19,595 nucleotides of DNA from Gemmatimonadaceae bacterium (GTDB lineage Bacteria; Latescibacterota; UBA2968; UBA8231): positions 1 through 19,595 of the forward strand of contig PBSR01000013.1 in NCBI GenBank assembly GCA_002726335.1, given 5' to 3'. The notes beneath the pieces are model-generated. The model saw only the letters and a list, made by a program, of their open reading frames with translations. It did not search any database and was not told the origin of the DNA. Position numbers and translations under genes: made by a program. Positions 12,919-19,595 of the stretch are shown here, one piece after another. Positions within the stretch are counted from its first letter, which is position 1; each line of letters begins with the position of its first letter.

Positions 12919-14093
12919 CCGCCCGCCGGCGCCGGGCCGGGTCCGATCAGGAAGTTGAAGTGGGGCCGGTGAAGGACATGCCACCCCGGGTCCGGAGACG
13001 GGGTTCGGGCAGCCGGATATGCAAGCAACTCGCGGCTGCCCGGCGATGGCCGACCGAGCCGATCCCACTCGCCTAGGCGAGTGACGAACGATGCGAACGC
13101 ACCGTCCCCGCCGACGCTTCGAACACCGAGTTCTTCCGCGTGGGTGCTGCCGCTGATCAGGCAGGCGCTGCGCGAGGAGCTGTCGTAGAAGCCAATTTCC
13201 CGGGCGTCGGGCTGGCCGCGCGGCGTCATCGTGAAAACGTTGTCGTCGGCCAGCGCAACGTAGGCAAGTCCCGGATGCGGGACTACGGCCTCGGGATGGA
13301 CCTGAGGACCGGCGCGGAATGCCGCGCGCAGACCTGCAGACGGGAACTCGCCCCGGCCTTCCCAGCTGAATTCTGCATCGTCCACCCCGGGCACGCGCAA
13401 CGCCGGCCCCTCCGGAATCGCCGGACCGCGCATCGACATGAATGCGCAGCCGGAGTCTGATTCGGCGCGCAGGTGGTCGCCATGTTTCCGCATGGCCGGT
13501 GTGAAGTAGCGGATCCCGCGCAGTCTCAGCGGCAGCAAGATCAACCCGCCATCGCGTAACCCGCGAAACCATTCGGGGGCGATGAAGGGCGCTTCAACGC
13601 TCAATTCGATGCGATCCATCGGGTGATCCGGCTCATAGGTCAGACCGTCGGCGTGAACGACCTCCACCCCCGGGTAGCCGGCGGCGGCCAGCGACCGGCG
13701 CGCCCGCTCGACCAGGCCCCCATCGATATCCACGGTGGTGACGAGGTTCGGATCCCCGATCAACTCTGCCAGCAGGGCGGCGTTGTAGCCGGTGCCGGCG
13801 CCGATCTCGAGCACCCGCATGCCCGGTAGCATCCGCAGGTCCTCCAGCATCCGTCCCACTGCTGACGGCTGCGAGAGGGTGCTCAGGGTTTTGCCATCCC
13901 GCTCCCTGGTGAGGACTACGCGGTCCTCGTAGGCGGTGCGGATTGAGACCTCGGGGACGAACACGTGGCGCGGGACTCGAGCCATGGCGGCCGCGACCGG
14001 GCGGGACGCCACGGGTCCGCGATTGAGCAGGTCGCGCACGAGGCGTTCGCGGAGGCGCGCCGCGACGAAACTCCTTGGCGAGGGTATTCGCAC
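12915..14093 (-). CDS. PIMT-like SAM methyltransferase with C-terminal extension
   Basis: A 392-residue protein whose first ~210 residues resemble protein-L-isoaspartate O-methyltransferase. VPRHVFVPE (40-48), TLSQPSAVGRMLEDL (72-86; the place of the xISQPyiVA.M motif) and LEIGAGTGYNAALLAEL (95-111; SAM motif I) are in the right order, followed by VTTVDIDGGLVERARRSL and VHADG. The canonical PIMT ends near 210 residues; here about 180 more follow, including SGCAFMSMRGP, with no recognised domain. Such long forms occur among actinobacterial-type PIMT-like methyltransferases, including some that modify peptides. It may repair isoaspartyl residues or methylate another substrate; no precursor peptide gene was found nearby. 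Start GTG 14093 is well supported by AGGAGG, 8 bases upstream. Divergent from the PurM-like gene. Confidence 0.8.
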   Translation of the reverse strand: MRIPSPRSFVAARLRERLVRDLLNRGPVASRPVAAAMARVPRHVFVPEVSIRTAYEDRVVLTRERDGKTLSTLSQPSAVGRMLEDLRMLPGMRVLEIGAGTGYNAALLAELIGDPNLVTTVDIDGGLVERARRSLAAAGYPGVEVVHADGLTYEPDHPMDRIELSVEAPFIAPEWFRGLRDGGLILLPLRLRGIRYFTPAMRKHGDHLRAESDSGCAFMSMRGPAIPEGPALRVPGVDDAEFSWEGRGEFPSAGLRAAFRAGPQVHPEAVVPHPGLAYVALADDNVFTMTPRGQPDAREIGFYDSSSRSACLISGSTHAEELGVRSVGGDGAFASFVTRLGEWDRLGRPSPGSRELLAYPAARTPSPDPGWHVLHRPHFNFLIGPGPAPAGG

Positions 14094-14164
14094 CAGCTAA
14101 TCCTCCTGTCCGCGACGGCTCGCTGGTCACGCGAGTTTCGCATCACCGGCGGCCCGGCGTCCCC

Positions 14165-14170
14165 TAGAAT
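14165..14170 (+). promoter_or_regulatory. Putative -10 element (TAGAAT) of the PurM-like gene
   Basis: CCCCTAGAATCTGG lies 47 bases before the TTG start at 14217. No clear -35 is visible. The site is in the 123-base divergent gap (14094-14216) between this gene and the methyltransferase gene. Confidence 0.35.
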
Positions 14171-14216
14171 CTGGTCATCGCGGCGGGCGACGAGTCCGAC
14201 CCGGAGGTGTGCAGCT

Positions 14217-15251
14217 TTGCCGAAGTCGGATGCCGGGGGACTGCGGGCGGGCAAATTGCCGCCCGAATTGCTGGCCGGGCTCTTGAATGGGCTGGAGTCG
14301 GGGCCGGACGTTGTAGTGGGGGGGGCGGTGGGGCTTGACGCGGCGGCGATTGACTTTGCGCCCGGCTCGGACCGCTACCTCCTGGCCAAGACCGATCCCA
14401 TTACCTTTGCCACGGACCGCATCGGCGACTACGCGATCCATGTCAACGCCAACGATATTGCGTGCATGGGTGGCCGGCCGCGCTGGTTTTTGGCGACGGC
14501 TTTGCTGCCGGAGGGAACGGCGGAGGCGGCGGTGCGGGATGTGTTCGATCAACTGGAGGGCGCCTGCCGTGCTATCGAGGTCAGCCTGGTCGGCGGCCAT
14601 ACTGAGGTCACGGTTGGGCTCGACCGGCCGCTGGTGATCGGCTGCATGCTGGGCACGGTGGCTCCGGCGGAACTACTGCTGCCGCGCAACGCGCGGGCCG
14701 GCGACGATTTGTTGCTGACCCGGGGAGCGGCCGTAGAGGGGACGGCGGTGCTGGCGCGAGAAGCGGCAACCGCGCTGCGCGCGGCGGGATTGACGGAATT
14801 GGAGATCGCCGCCGCGGCCGACCTGCTGGATGCCCCGGGGATCAGTATGCTGTCGGCGGCCCGGGTGCTGAAGGGGGTGGCGGGCCTCCACGCGCTGCAC
14901 GATCCGACCGAAGGCGGGATCGCGACGGCGGTTCGGGAAACCGCGACGGCGGCCGGGCTTGGATTCGAGATCGAGGTGACCGGAGTACCGGTGTTGCCGG
15001 AGACCGCGAGGATTTGCGCGGGGCTGGGACTAGACCCGCTGGGCCTGTTGGCGTCAGGCGCCCTGCTGGCGGCGTTGGACCCGAGCGGGACCGAAGCGGC
15101 CCTGGCGCTTCTGGCTGACGCGGGTATTCCGGCCGCCAGGATCGGCCGACTCACGTCCGCGGCTGGCCCCGCCGGCGAAGACAGCGCCCTGCCGACCTTT
15201 GAATGCGATGAACTGGCGCGCTATCTTGAGGGCCGATCTGACGCGGGGTGA
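14217..15251 (+). CDS. AIR synthase-related (PurM/HypE-fold) protein
   Basis: A 344-residue protein of the PurM/ThiL/SelD/HypE ATP-binding superfamily. GLDAAAID (39-46) corresponds to the GDDAAV metal/nucleotide loop. TDPITFATDRIGDYAIHVNA (59-78) with NDIACMGGRPRWFLATALLP (79-98) resembles the HypE-like 'AIR synthase-related' branch more than ThiL. SLVGGHTEVT (123-132) and HDPTEGGIATAV (228-239) are the later family motifs. HypE carries a C-terminal Cys that is carbamoylated then cyanated; here the protein ends ...YLEGRSDAG, the nearest Cys (C330) is not terminal, and no other hyp genes are present, so hydrogenase maturation is unlikely. The reaction is unknown. TTG 14217 is the start because GGAGGTG sits 7 bases upstream; the frame is open to 13965 but overlaps the opposite gene without protein-like sequence. 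ThiL is an alternative. Confidence 0.78.
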   Translation: MPKSDAGGLRAGKLPPELLAGLLNGLESGPDVVVGGAVGLDAAAIDFAPGSDRYLLAKTDPITFATDRIGDYAIHVNANDIACMGGRPRWFLATALLPEGTAEAAVRDVFDQLEGACRAIEVSLVGGHTEVTVGLDRPLVIGCMLGTVAPAELLLPRNARAGDDLLLTRGAAVEGTAVLAREAATALRAAGLTELEIAAAADLLDAPGISMLSAARVLKGVAGLHALHDPTEGGIATAVRETATAAGLGFEIEVTGVPVLPETARICAGLGLDPLGLLASGALLAALDPSGTEAALALLADAGIPAARIGRLTSAAGPAGEDSALPTFECDELARYLEGRSDAG

Positions 15252-15294
15252 TATCCGGGTCCCGGCCGGCGCGATCTGAACGAGAGGAAATCCA

Positions 15295-16344
15295 GTGAAC
15301 GGCATCGTCGACATGCGTAGTGACACAGTCACGTTGCCGACCGATGCGATGCGGGCAGCGATGGCGCGGGCCGAGGTCGGGGACGATGTCAACGCGGAAG
15401 ATCCCACGGTCAACGAACTGGAAGAGTACGCCGCCGATCTGTTTGGTAAGGAAGCCGCGCTATTCGTGACCAGCGGCACCCAGGGAAACGCGGTGGCGAT
15501 GATGGCGCACACCGTACCCGGCGACCTGGTCTATTGCGAAACACGGGCCCACGTTGGGCACTATGAGGGTGGCGGGCCCGCCGCGCTGGCCGGGGTGACG
15601 CTGGAGAAGATCTCCTGTGATCGCGGGATCCTGACTGCCGAGCGGGTCGAGGAGGCGATGGAACCCGAGGACGTGCATCTGGCGGTCCCGCGGGTTATCT
15701 GGGCTGAGAACACCTCCAATGGTGGTGGCGGGACCTGTATGACGGTGGCGGAGATGGAAGGCCTGCGAACCCTGGCGAATCGCTACGGGCTGAAGATCCA
15801 TGTCGATGGGGCCCGAATCTTCAACGCGGCGGCCGGGCTGGGCGTGAGCGTGAAGGATCTGGCGGCAGCGGCGGACACGGTGCAGTTTTGCCTGTCGAAG
15901 GGGCTCGGAGCGCCGGTGGGATCGATGGTGGTGGGGCCCAGGTCGTTTCGGAAGGCGGCGCATCGCAAGCGCAAGATGCTGGGTGGCGGGCTGCGCCAGG
16001 CCGGAGTCATCGCGGCCGCCGGGCTGGTCGCCCTGAAGGAGACACCGTCGTTGATCCCGCTGGATCATGCCAATGCGCGATCACTGGCCCAGGGCATTGC
16101 CGAGATCCCCGGCCTCCTGATCGATCCCGACGGCGTGGAAACCAACCTAGTCTATTTTGGCTACGAGGCGGGAGTGGTCGATTCGAAGCGGTTTGTCGGC
16201 CAACTGTCAGAGCGCGGCTACTTGATTGGTGGGGCCCGAAAGGGAGTCTCGCGGGCCTGCACGCACCATCAGGTTTCCGCCGATGACGTGGGTGGCGCGC
16301 TGGCGGCGATGCGCGAGGCCGCGGCCGCGGCCTCGCCCGCCTAG
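15295..16344 (+). CDS. ltaE: Low-specificity L-threonine aldolase
   Basis: A 349-residue PLP enzyme of fold type I that cleaves L-threonine (and allo-threonine) to glycine and acetaldehyde. The N terminus (DMRSDTVTLPTDAM, AEVGDDVNAEDPTVN, LFVTSGTQGNAVAMM) is near identical to the family consensus. H86 in RAHVGHYEGGG stacks on PLP in relatives, D171 in HVDGAR pairs with the pyridine nitrogen, and K202 in CLSKGLGAPVGS is the Schiff-base lysine. Length is typical. GTG 15295 has AGAGG 7 bases upstream. It follows the PurM-like gene by 43 bases and precedes the epimerase by 15, so it is probably in the same transcript. Together with hom and thrC downstream, it ties threonine synthesis to glycine supply; that linkage is inferred. 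Confidence 0.94.
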   Translation: MNGIVDMRSDTVTLPTDAMRAAMARAEVGDDVNAEDPTVNELEEYAADLFGKEAALFVTSGTQGNAVAMMAHTVPGDLVYCETRAHVGHYEGGGPAALAGVTLEKISCDRGILTAERVEEAMEPEDVHLAVPRVIWAENTSNGGGGTCMTVAEMEGLRTLANRYGLKIHVDGARIFNAAAGLGVSVKDLAAAADTVQFCLSKGLGAPVGSMVVGPRSFRKAAHRKRKMLGGGLRQAGVIAAAGLVALKETPSLIPLDHANARSLAQGIAEIPGLLIDPDGVETNLVYFGYEAGVVDSKRFVGQLSERGYLIGGARKGVSRACTHHQVSADDVGGALAAMREAAAAASPA

Positions 16345-16359
16345 CCGGGAGTTGCGGGC

Positions 16360-17742
16360 ATGTTGACACTGGTCACCGGAGCCACCGGCGCCGTGGGCGT
16401 TCCGCTGGTCCAGGCCCTGCTGGAGCGCGGCGATACCGTTCGCGTGCTCGTCCGCCCCGAGAGCGATGTCGATGTCCTGCCCGACGCTGACATCGATATC
16501 CTCGACGGCGACATCACCGACCGGGAAGACGTGGCTGAAGCGGTCAAGGGCTGCGAGCGGGTGTTCCACCTGGCCGGTCTCTTCCGGGACTCGACCGGGA
16601 ACGACGCCGAGTTCTTTGACGTAAATGTCGGCGGGACGGTGAACGTCCTGCAGGCGGCGCTGGACGAGAAGCTGAAGCGGGTGGTGTACGTCAGCGCAGC
16701 CAGCACCATCGGCGAGGCGCGCGGCGAGACCGGGACCGAAGAGACGGAGCATCGAGGCTACTTCCTGTCTGCCTACGAGCGCTCCAAATGGGAATCCGAG
16801 CAATTCGTGGCGGAATTCGTGGAAAAGGGGGTGCCGGTGGTGACGGTCAACCCCAGTCTTGTCTTCGGGCCCGGGGACAGCGAACACAATGGGGGCCGCC
16901 TGACCGGGCTGCTGAACGGGGTCATCACCGCCAGTGTCGATGCCCCGGCGGCCTACATCTTTGTGAAGGACCTGATTCGCGGCATCATCGCGGCGGACGA
17001 GAAAGGGCGGCCCGGCGAGCGCTATCTCCTGAGCGGCACGAACACAACGCGGATTGATTTTCTACGGACGGCCGCGGCGGTGGCCGGCGTGAAGCCGTCG
17101 CTGCGGGTGGCCTCGTCGTGGCAACTGAAGATGTTCCTCTGGATTGAGTGGTTCCGGGGACGATTCAGCAAGCGGGCGCCGGCGTTGACGCGCAGTGCGA
17201 TCGAAACGGCCCTGCATGGTGCGAGTTATGACTCGTCGAAGGCGGAGCGCGAACTGGGTGTGACCTTCACGCCAATGGAAGACGGACTCGACGAAACCAT
17301 CGAGTGGCTCTACCAGGAGGGTCGGATCGAACTGCCCGACACCGTCGTGCCGGGCGAAGGCCGGCCGGCTCTGACGGCAACGGCCCGGTCCGGTGGGGCT
17401 GATGATGATGACTGGGAGTGGGTCGAGGCCGAGGTTGGTGAGGTGGTGGAAGAAGAGGAGGAAGAATGGGAAGAGGTGGAGGTTGATGATGGGGAACCTC
17501 TGCCGAAGGATGACGAGGAGTGGGAGTGGGAAGAAGTCGAAGAGGAAGAAGAAGACGCCGGGGAGGAGGCGCCGGCAACTGCATCGGCGGAGGATGATGA
17601 CGAGTGGGAGTGGGTAGAGGTCGCGGAGGGCGAAGCGCCGGAGGACGACGACGAATGGGAGTGGGAGGAAGTGGACGATGAGGATGCGGAGAGCAATCCC
17701 GGGCCAGAAGAAATTGGTCAAGACGGAGACAATCGGAGGTAG
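16360..17742 (+). CDS. Extended SDR epimerase/dehydratase with acidic Trp-repeat tail
   Basis: A 460-residue protein. Residues 1-~330 are an NAD(P)-dependent epimerase/dehydratase of the extended short-chain dehydrogenase group: TGATGAVG (6-13), VFHLAGLF (68-75), YVSAAST (110-116), catalytic YERSK (Y139, K143) and NPSLVFGPGD (164-173), most like HpnA/dihydroflavonol reductase-type proteins that act on nucleotide sugars or small carbonyl compounds. From ~residue 348 to 442 follows a tail of about 95 residues with roughly 56 Asp/Glu, nine Trp and a single Lys, arranged as five imperfect units (acidic run, then W-E-[WE], then V/E-rich). The tail is not part of any SDR domain I know. Start ATG 16360 has CGGGAG 8 bases upstream, 15 bases after ltaE. 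Substrate unknown; the tail may bind a partner or cations. Confidence 0.87.
   Translation: MLTLVTGATGAVGVPLVQALLERGDTVRVLVRPESDVDVLPDADIDILDGDITDREDVAEAVKGCERVFHLAGLFRDSTGNDAEFFDVNVGGTVNVLQAALDEKLKRVVYVSAASTIGEARGETGTEETEHRGYFLSAYERSKWESEQFVAEFVEKGVPVVTVNPSLVFGPGDSEHNGGRLTGLLNGVITASVDAPAAYIFVKDLIRGIIAADEKGRPGERYLLSGTNTTRIDFLRTAAAVAGVKPSLRVASSWQLKMFLWIEWFRGRFSKRAPALTRSAIETALHGASYDSSKAERELGVTFTPMEDGLDETIEWLYQEGRIELPDTVVPGEGRPALTATARSGGADDDDWEWVEAEVGEVVEEEEEEWEEVEVDDGEPLPKDDEEWEWEEVEEEEEDAGEEAPATASAEDDDEWEWVEVAEGEAPEDDDEWEWEEVDDEDAESNPGPEEIGQDGDNRR
17401..17685 (+). repeat. In-gene repeat: five acidic W-E-W units
   Basis: Codons 348-442 of the SDR gene encode units with D/E runs followed by W352-E-W354, W370-E-E, W388-E-W390, W416-E-W418 and W433-E-W435. 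Spacing between units is about 15-28 residues. The units match at the protein level but differ at synonymous sites (GAT/GAC, GAA/GAG, GTC/GTG), so they are not recent copies. Confidence 0.9.
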
Positions 17743-17795
17743 GGCCGCCGGAGATCGATTGTGCGATGATCGGGGCCCCGGTCCGGCGCTGATGG

Positions 17796-17824
17796 CTGGA
17801 CGGGATGTCAGGCAGGAATAGATT
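17796..17824 (+). promoter_or_regulatory. Possible promoter of the homoserine dehydrogenase gene
   Basis: TAGATT (17819-17824), with CTGGAC 17 bases upstream, would start transcription near 17831, about 39 bases before the ATG at 17870. Both boxes are imperfect. The gap 17743-17869 also contains the palindrome CGGGGCCCCG (17771-17780), possibly an end-of-transcript structure for the SDR gene. No threonine attenuator or peptide leader was found. Confidence 0.3.
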
Positions 17825-17869
17825 CGGGTCGCGGGAAACATCCGCCATCCGGCGATTGCAAGGAATCGA

Positions 17870-19192
17870 ATGTCGCAGAACACTGGTAAGGCTCCGATCC
17901 GCGTAGGGCTGCTGGGCCTGGGAACGATCGGCTCCGGGGTCGTTGCGACGCTGGAGGCGCAGTCAGGCCGGCTGGAGAAACGTCTCGGGCGCCGAATCGA
18001 AATCCGGCGAGCGCTGGTTCGGGATGTCGATAAGTCGCGCGCGGTGGATTTCGATGCGACTCTGCTCACGACCGTGCCGACCGACGTCCTCGAGGCCGAC
18101 GATATCGATGTGGTCGTCGAACTGATGGGGGGGATCGAACCGGCCCGCGAGTACATGGAGATGGCACTGCGCAACGGCAAGCACTTGGTCACCGCGAACA
18201 AGGATGTGATGGCGAACCACGGGGTGCACCTGTTGCACCTGGCCGGAGAGAACTACCTGGATCTCTATTTCGAGGCCAGCGTCGGTGGCGGAATCCCGCT
18301 AATCGGTCCGTTTCGACAGGACCTCACCGCCAACGAGATCACCGAAATCCACGCCATCATCAACGGCACCACCAACTACATTCTGACCCGTATGGACCAG
18401 GATGGCGCCAACTATGCGACGGCCCTCCAGGAGGCCCAGGATCTCGGCTATGCCGAGCCCGACCCGGCCAACGATGTCGAGGGACACGATGTGGCCTACA
18501 AGTTGGCGATCCTGGCGAGCCTGGCGTTTGGCGCCCGGGTGCACCCGGATGACATCTACCGGGAGGGGGTCGGCGGGTTGGACGCGATCGACTTCGTGCA
18601 CGCCCGGGCCCTCGGGTACGCAATCAAGTTGCTGGCGATCGGCAAATCGCATCCCGACGGCATCGAGGTCAGGGTGCATCCGACGCTGGTCACTCGTGAT
18701 TTCTTGTTGAGCCAGGTGAGCGGGGTGGAGAATGCGGTGCGGATTCGCGGAGACCTGCTGGGGCACGCGCTATTTGCCGGCCGGGGGGCCGGGCCGAATC
18801 CAACGGCGAGCGCAATTGTGGCCGACCTCATCGATCTGGCCCACAACCTGAACTCCGGCGTCCACTCGCGGGTGCCGATCCGGTTTGATTTGGATCTGGC
18901 CGTGAAACCGATGACCGAAATCCGCAGCCGTTACTACCTGCGGTTCTGGGTCGCCGACCAACCCGGGGTGCTGGCCCAGATCGGGCAGATATTTTCCGAC
19001 ACCGGCATCAGCATCGCCGGCCTAGACCAGAAGGAACTCGACGCCGGCCTGGGAATCGCCGAACTGGTCATTCTGACCCATGAGGCCGGCGAAGCGAATA
19101 TGCGGGCGGCGCGGGAGCAGATGGAGGCGAACGCGGTGGTGCGACGTTTCGACGCGCTGCTCCGGGTCGAGGACCTGCAGGAGGACGAGTGA
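17870..19192 (+). CDS. hom: Homoserine dehydrogenase
   Basis: A 440-residue NAD(P)-dependent enzyme that reduces aspartate semialdehyde to homoserine, the branch point to threonine and methionine. The Rossmann loop GLLGLGTIGSG is at 13-23. TANKDVMANHG (108-118; K111) and FEASVGGGIPLI (134-145) are active-site strands; INGTTNYIL (164-172) and DPANDVEGHDVAYKLAILA (198-216; K211) complete the signature. Residues ~358-436 (LRFWVADQPGVLAQIG, then GISIAGLDQKE) are an ACT domain, the usual site of feedback control by threonine. ATG 17870 has AAGGA 5 bases upstream. The stop overlaps the thrC start by four bases (GTGA), so translation is coupled. Confidence 0.96.
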   Translation: MSQNTGKAPIRVGLLGLGTIGSGVVATLEAQSGRLEKRLGRRIEIRRALVRDVDKSRAVDFDATLLTTVPTDVLEADDIDVVVELMGGIEPAREYMEMALRNGKHLVTANKDVMANHGVHLLHLAGENYLDLYFEASVGGGIPLIGPFRQDLTANEITEIHAIINGTTNYILTRMDQDGANYATALQEAQDLGYAEPDPANDVEGHDVAYKLAILASLAFGARVHPDDIYREGVGGLDAIDFVHARALGYAIKLLAIGKSHPDGIEVRVHPTLVTRDFLLSQVSGVENAVRIRGDLLGHALFAGRGAGPNPTASAIVADLIDLAHNLNSGVHSRVPIRFDLDLAVKPMTEIRSRYYLRFWVADQPGVLAQIGQIFSDTGISIAGLDQKELDAGLGIAELVILTHEAGEANMRAAREQMEANAVVRRFDALLRVEDLQEDE

Positions 19193-19595
19193 CCGACCGC
19201 GTGGCAACCTCGCCGGAGCGGGTTGGAGTGCTTCGTCGCTATCGGGACCTTCTGCCGGTGGGGTCCGAGACTCCGCTGATCTCGCTGGGAGAGGGCGACA
19301 CGCCGCTGGTCAGATCGGCCGCGCTTGAGAAGCGCACCGGCGCTGGCGCGGTGTGGCTGAAATACGAGGGGGCCAATCCGACCGGCTCCTTCAAGGATCG
19401 CGGGATGGTGATGGCAATCGCCAAAGCGCTCGAAGACGGGGCGCACACGGTGATCTGCGCCTCTACCGGGAACACCTCGGCGGCGGCGGCGGCGTATGCC
19501 GCGCAGGCCGATATGCGCTGTGTTGTGCTGGTTTCAGAGGAGATCGCCGCGGGAAAGATGGCGCAGGCGCAAATGTATGGCGCTGATGTGGTGGT
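19189..19595 (+). CDS. thrC: Threonine synthase, N-terminal fragment
   Basis: Cut by the right edge; about 135 residues are visible and the frame is open to the end. LGEGDTPLV (33-41), WLKYEGANPTGSFKDRGM (56-73, with K69 as the PLP-binding lysine) and ICASTGNTSAAAAAYAA (88-104) are the standard threonine synthase motifs of the shorter bacterial type. The enzyme converts O-phosphohomoserine to threonine. It starts at GTG 19189, overlapping the stop of hom by four bases. The homoserine kinase gene (thrB), needed between the two steps, is not in the window and could follow downstream. Confidence 0.95.
   Translation, partial: MTDRVATSPERVGVLRRYRDLLPVGSETPLISLGEGDTPLVRSAALEKRTGAGAVWLKYEGANPTGSFKDRGMVMAIAKALEDGAHTVICASTGNTSAAAAAYAAQADMRCVVLVSEEIAAGKMAQAQMYGADVV

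Noticed and set aside
14217..15251. Assignment as thiamine-monophosphate kinase (ThiL)
   Set aside because: The DPITFATDRIGDYAIHVNAND block and SLVGGHTE fit the HypE/AIR-synthase-related branch better; kept as an alternative only.
17062..18201. Long reverse-strand frame (379 codons) opposite the SDR tail and hom
   Set aside because: It is the mirror of two well-identified genes; its Phe/Leu/Ser-rich stretches are the complement of the acidic repeat codons, and no family is recognisable.

Overview
The window is a high-GC bacterial chromosome segment, densely packed and apparently free of mobile elements, tRNAs, rRNAs or CRISPR arrays. All genes are ordinary bacterial families. GTG and TTG starts with good Shine-Dalgarno (SD) sequences are common. 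The combination of a helix-turn-helix/metallo-beta-lactamase fusion, a CsoR/CopA copper module, an RraA-like/amidohydrolase pair and a hom-thrC pair suggests a Chloroflexota-like (or actinobacterial-like) organism. That is an inference from gene style, not from a phylogenetic marker.

Region 1 (1-4420): the C-terminal end of a MATE exporter, then a helix-turn-helix protein fused to a complete metallo-beta-lactamase hydrolase, both on +. A copper-resistance operon follows on -: csoR (start near 4226), a CopA-type Cu(I) P-type ATPase 5 bases downstream, and a 57-residue YHS-domain protein 46 bases after that. A promoter upstream of csoR has a GC-rich palindrome in its -35/-10 spacer, as expected for CsoR autoregulation.

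Region 2 (4417-8920): three genes on -, a large polytopic membrane protein, an RraA-like aldolase/decarboxylase and an amidohydrolase/deacetylase-like metallohydrolase. A 66-base near-continuous hairpin lies between the last two. Upstream is about 500 bases without a convincing gene, holding a promoter-like site, a hairpin and two tiny ORFs.

Region 3 (8918-12918): a DedA membrane protein (+) converges on and overlaps a membrane-anchored double-LysM protein (-). Divergent from the latter is a + run of sugar-1-phosphate nucleotidyltransferase, galactokinase and a small DUF4126-like membrane protein. This run could phosphorylate a sugar and convert it to a nucleotide sugar.

Region 4 (12915-19595): a PIMT-like methyltransferase with a long C-terminal extension (-) is divergent from a + series: an orphan PurM/HypE-like ATPase-fold protein, low-specificity threonine aldolase, an extended SDR epimerase, homoserine dehydrogenase and the start of threonine synthase. 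The last two overlap by four bases and form the threonine branch of aspartate metabolism; threonine aldolase cleaves threonine to glycine. The most unusual object in the window is the SDR protein, whose last ~110 residues are an extremely acidic, tryptophan-containing repeat tail (D/E-run + W-E-W pattern, five copies).
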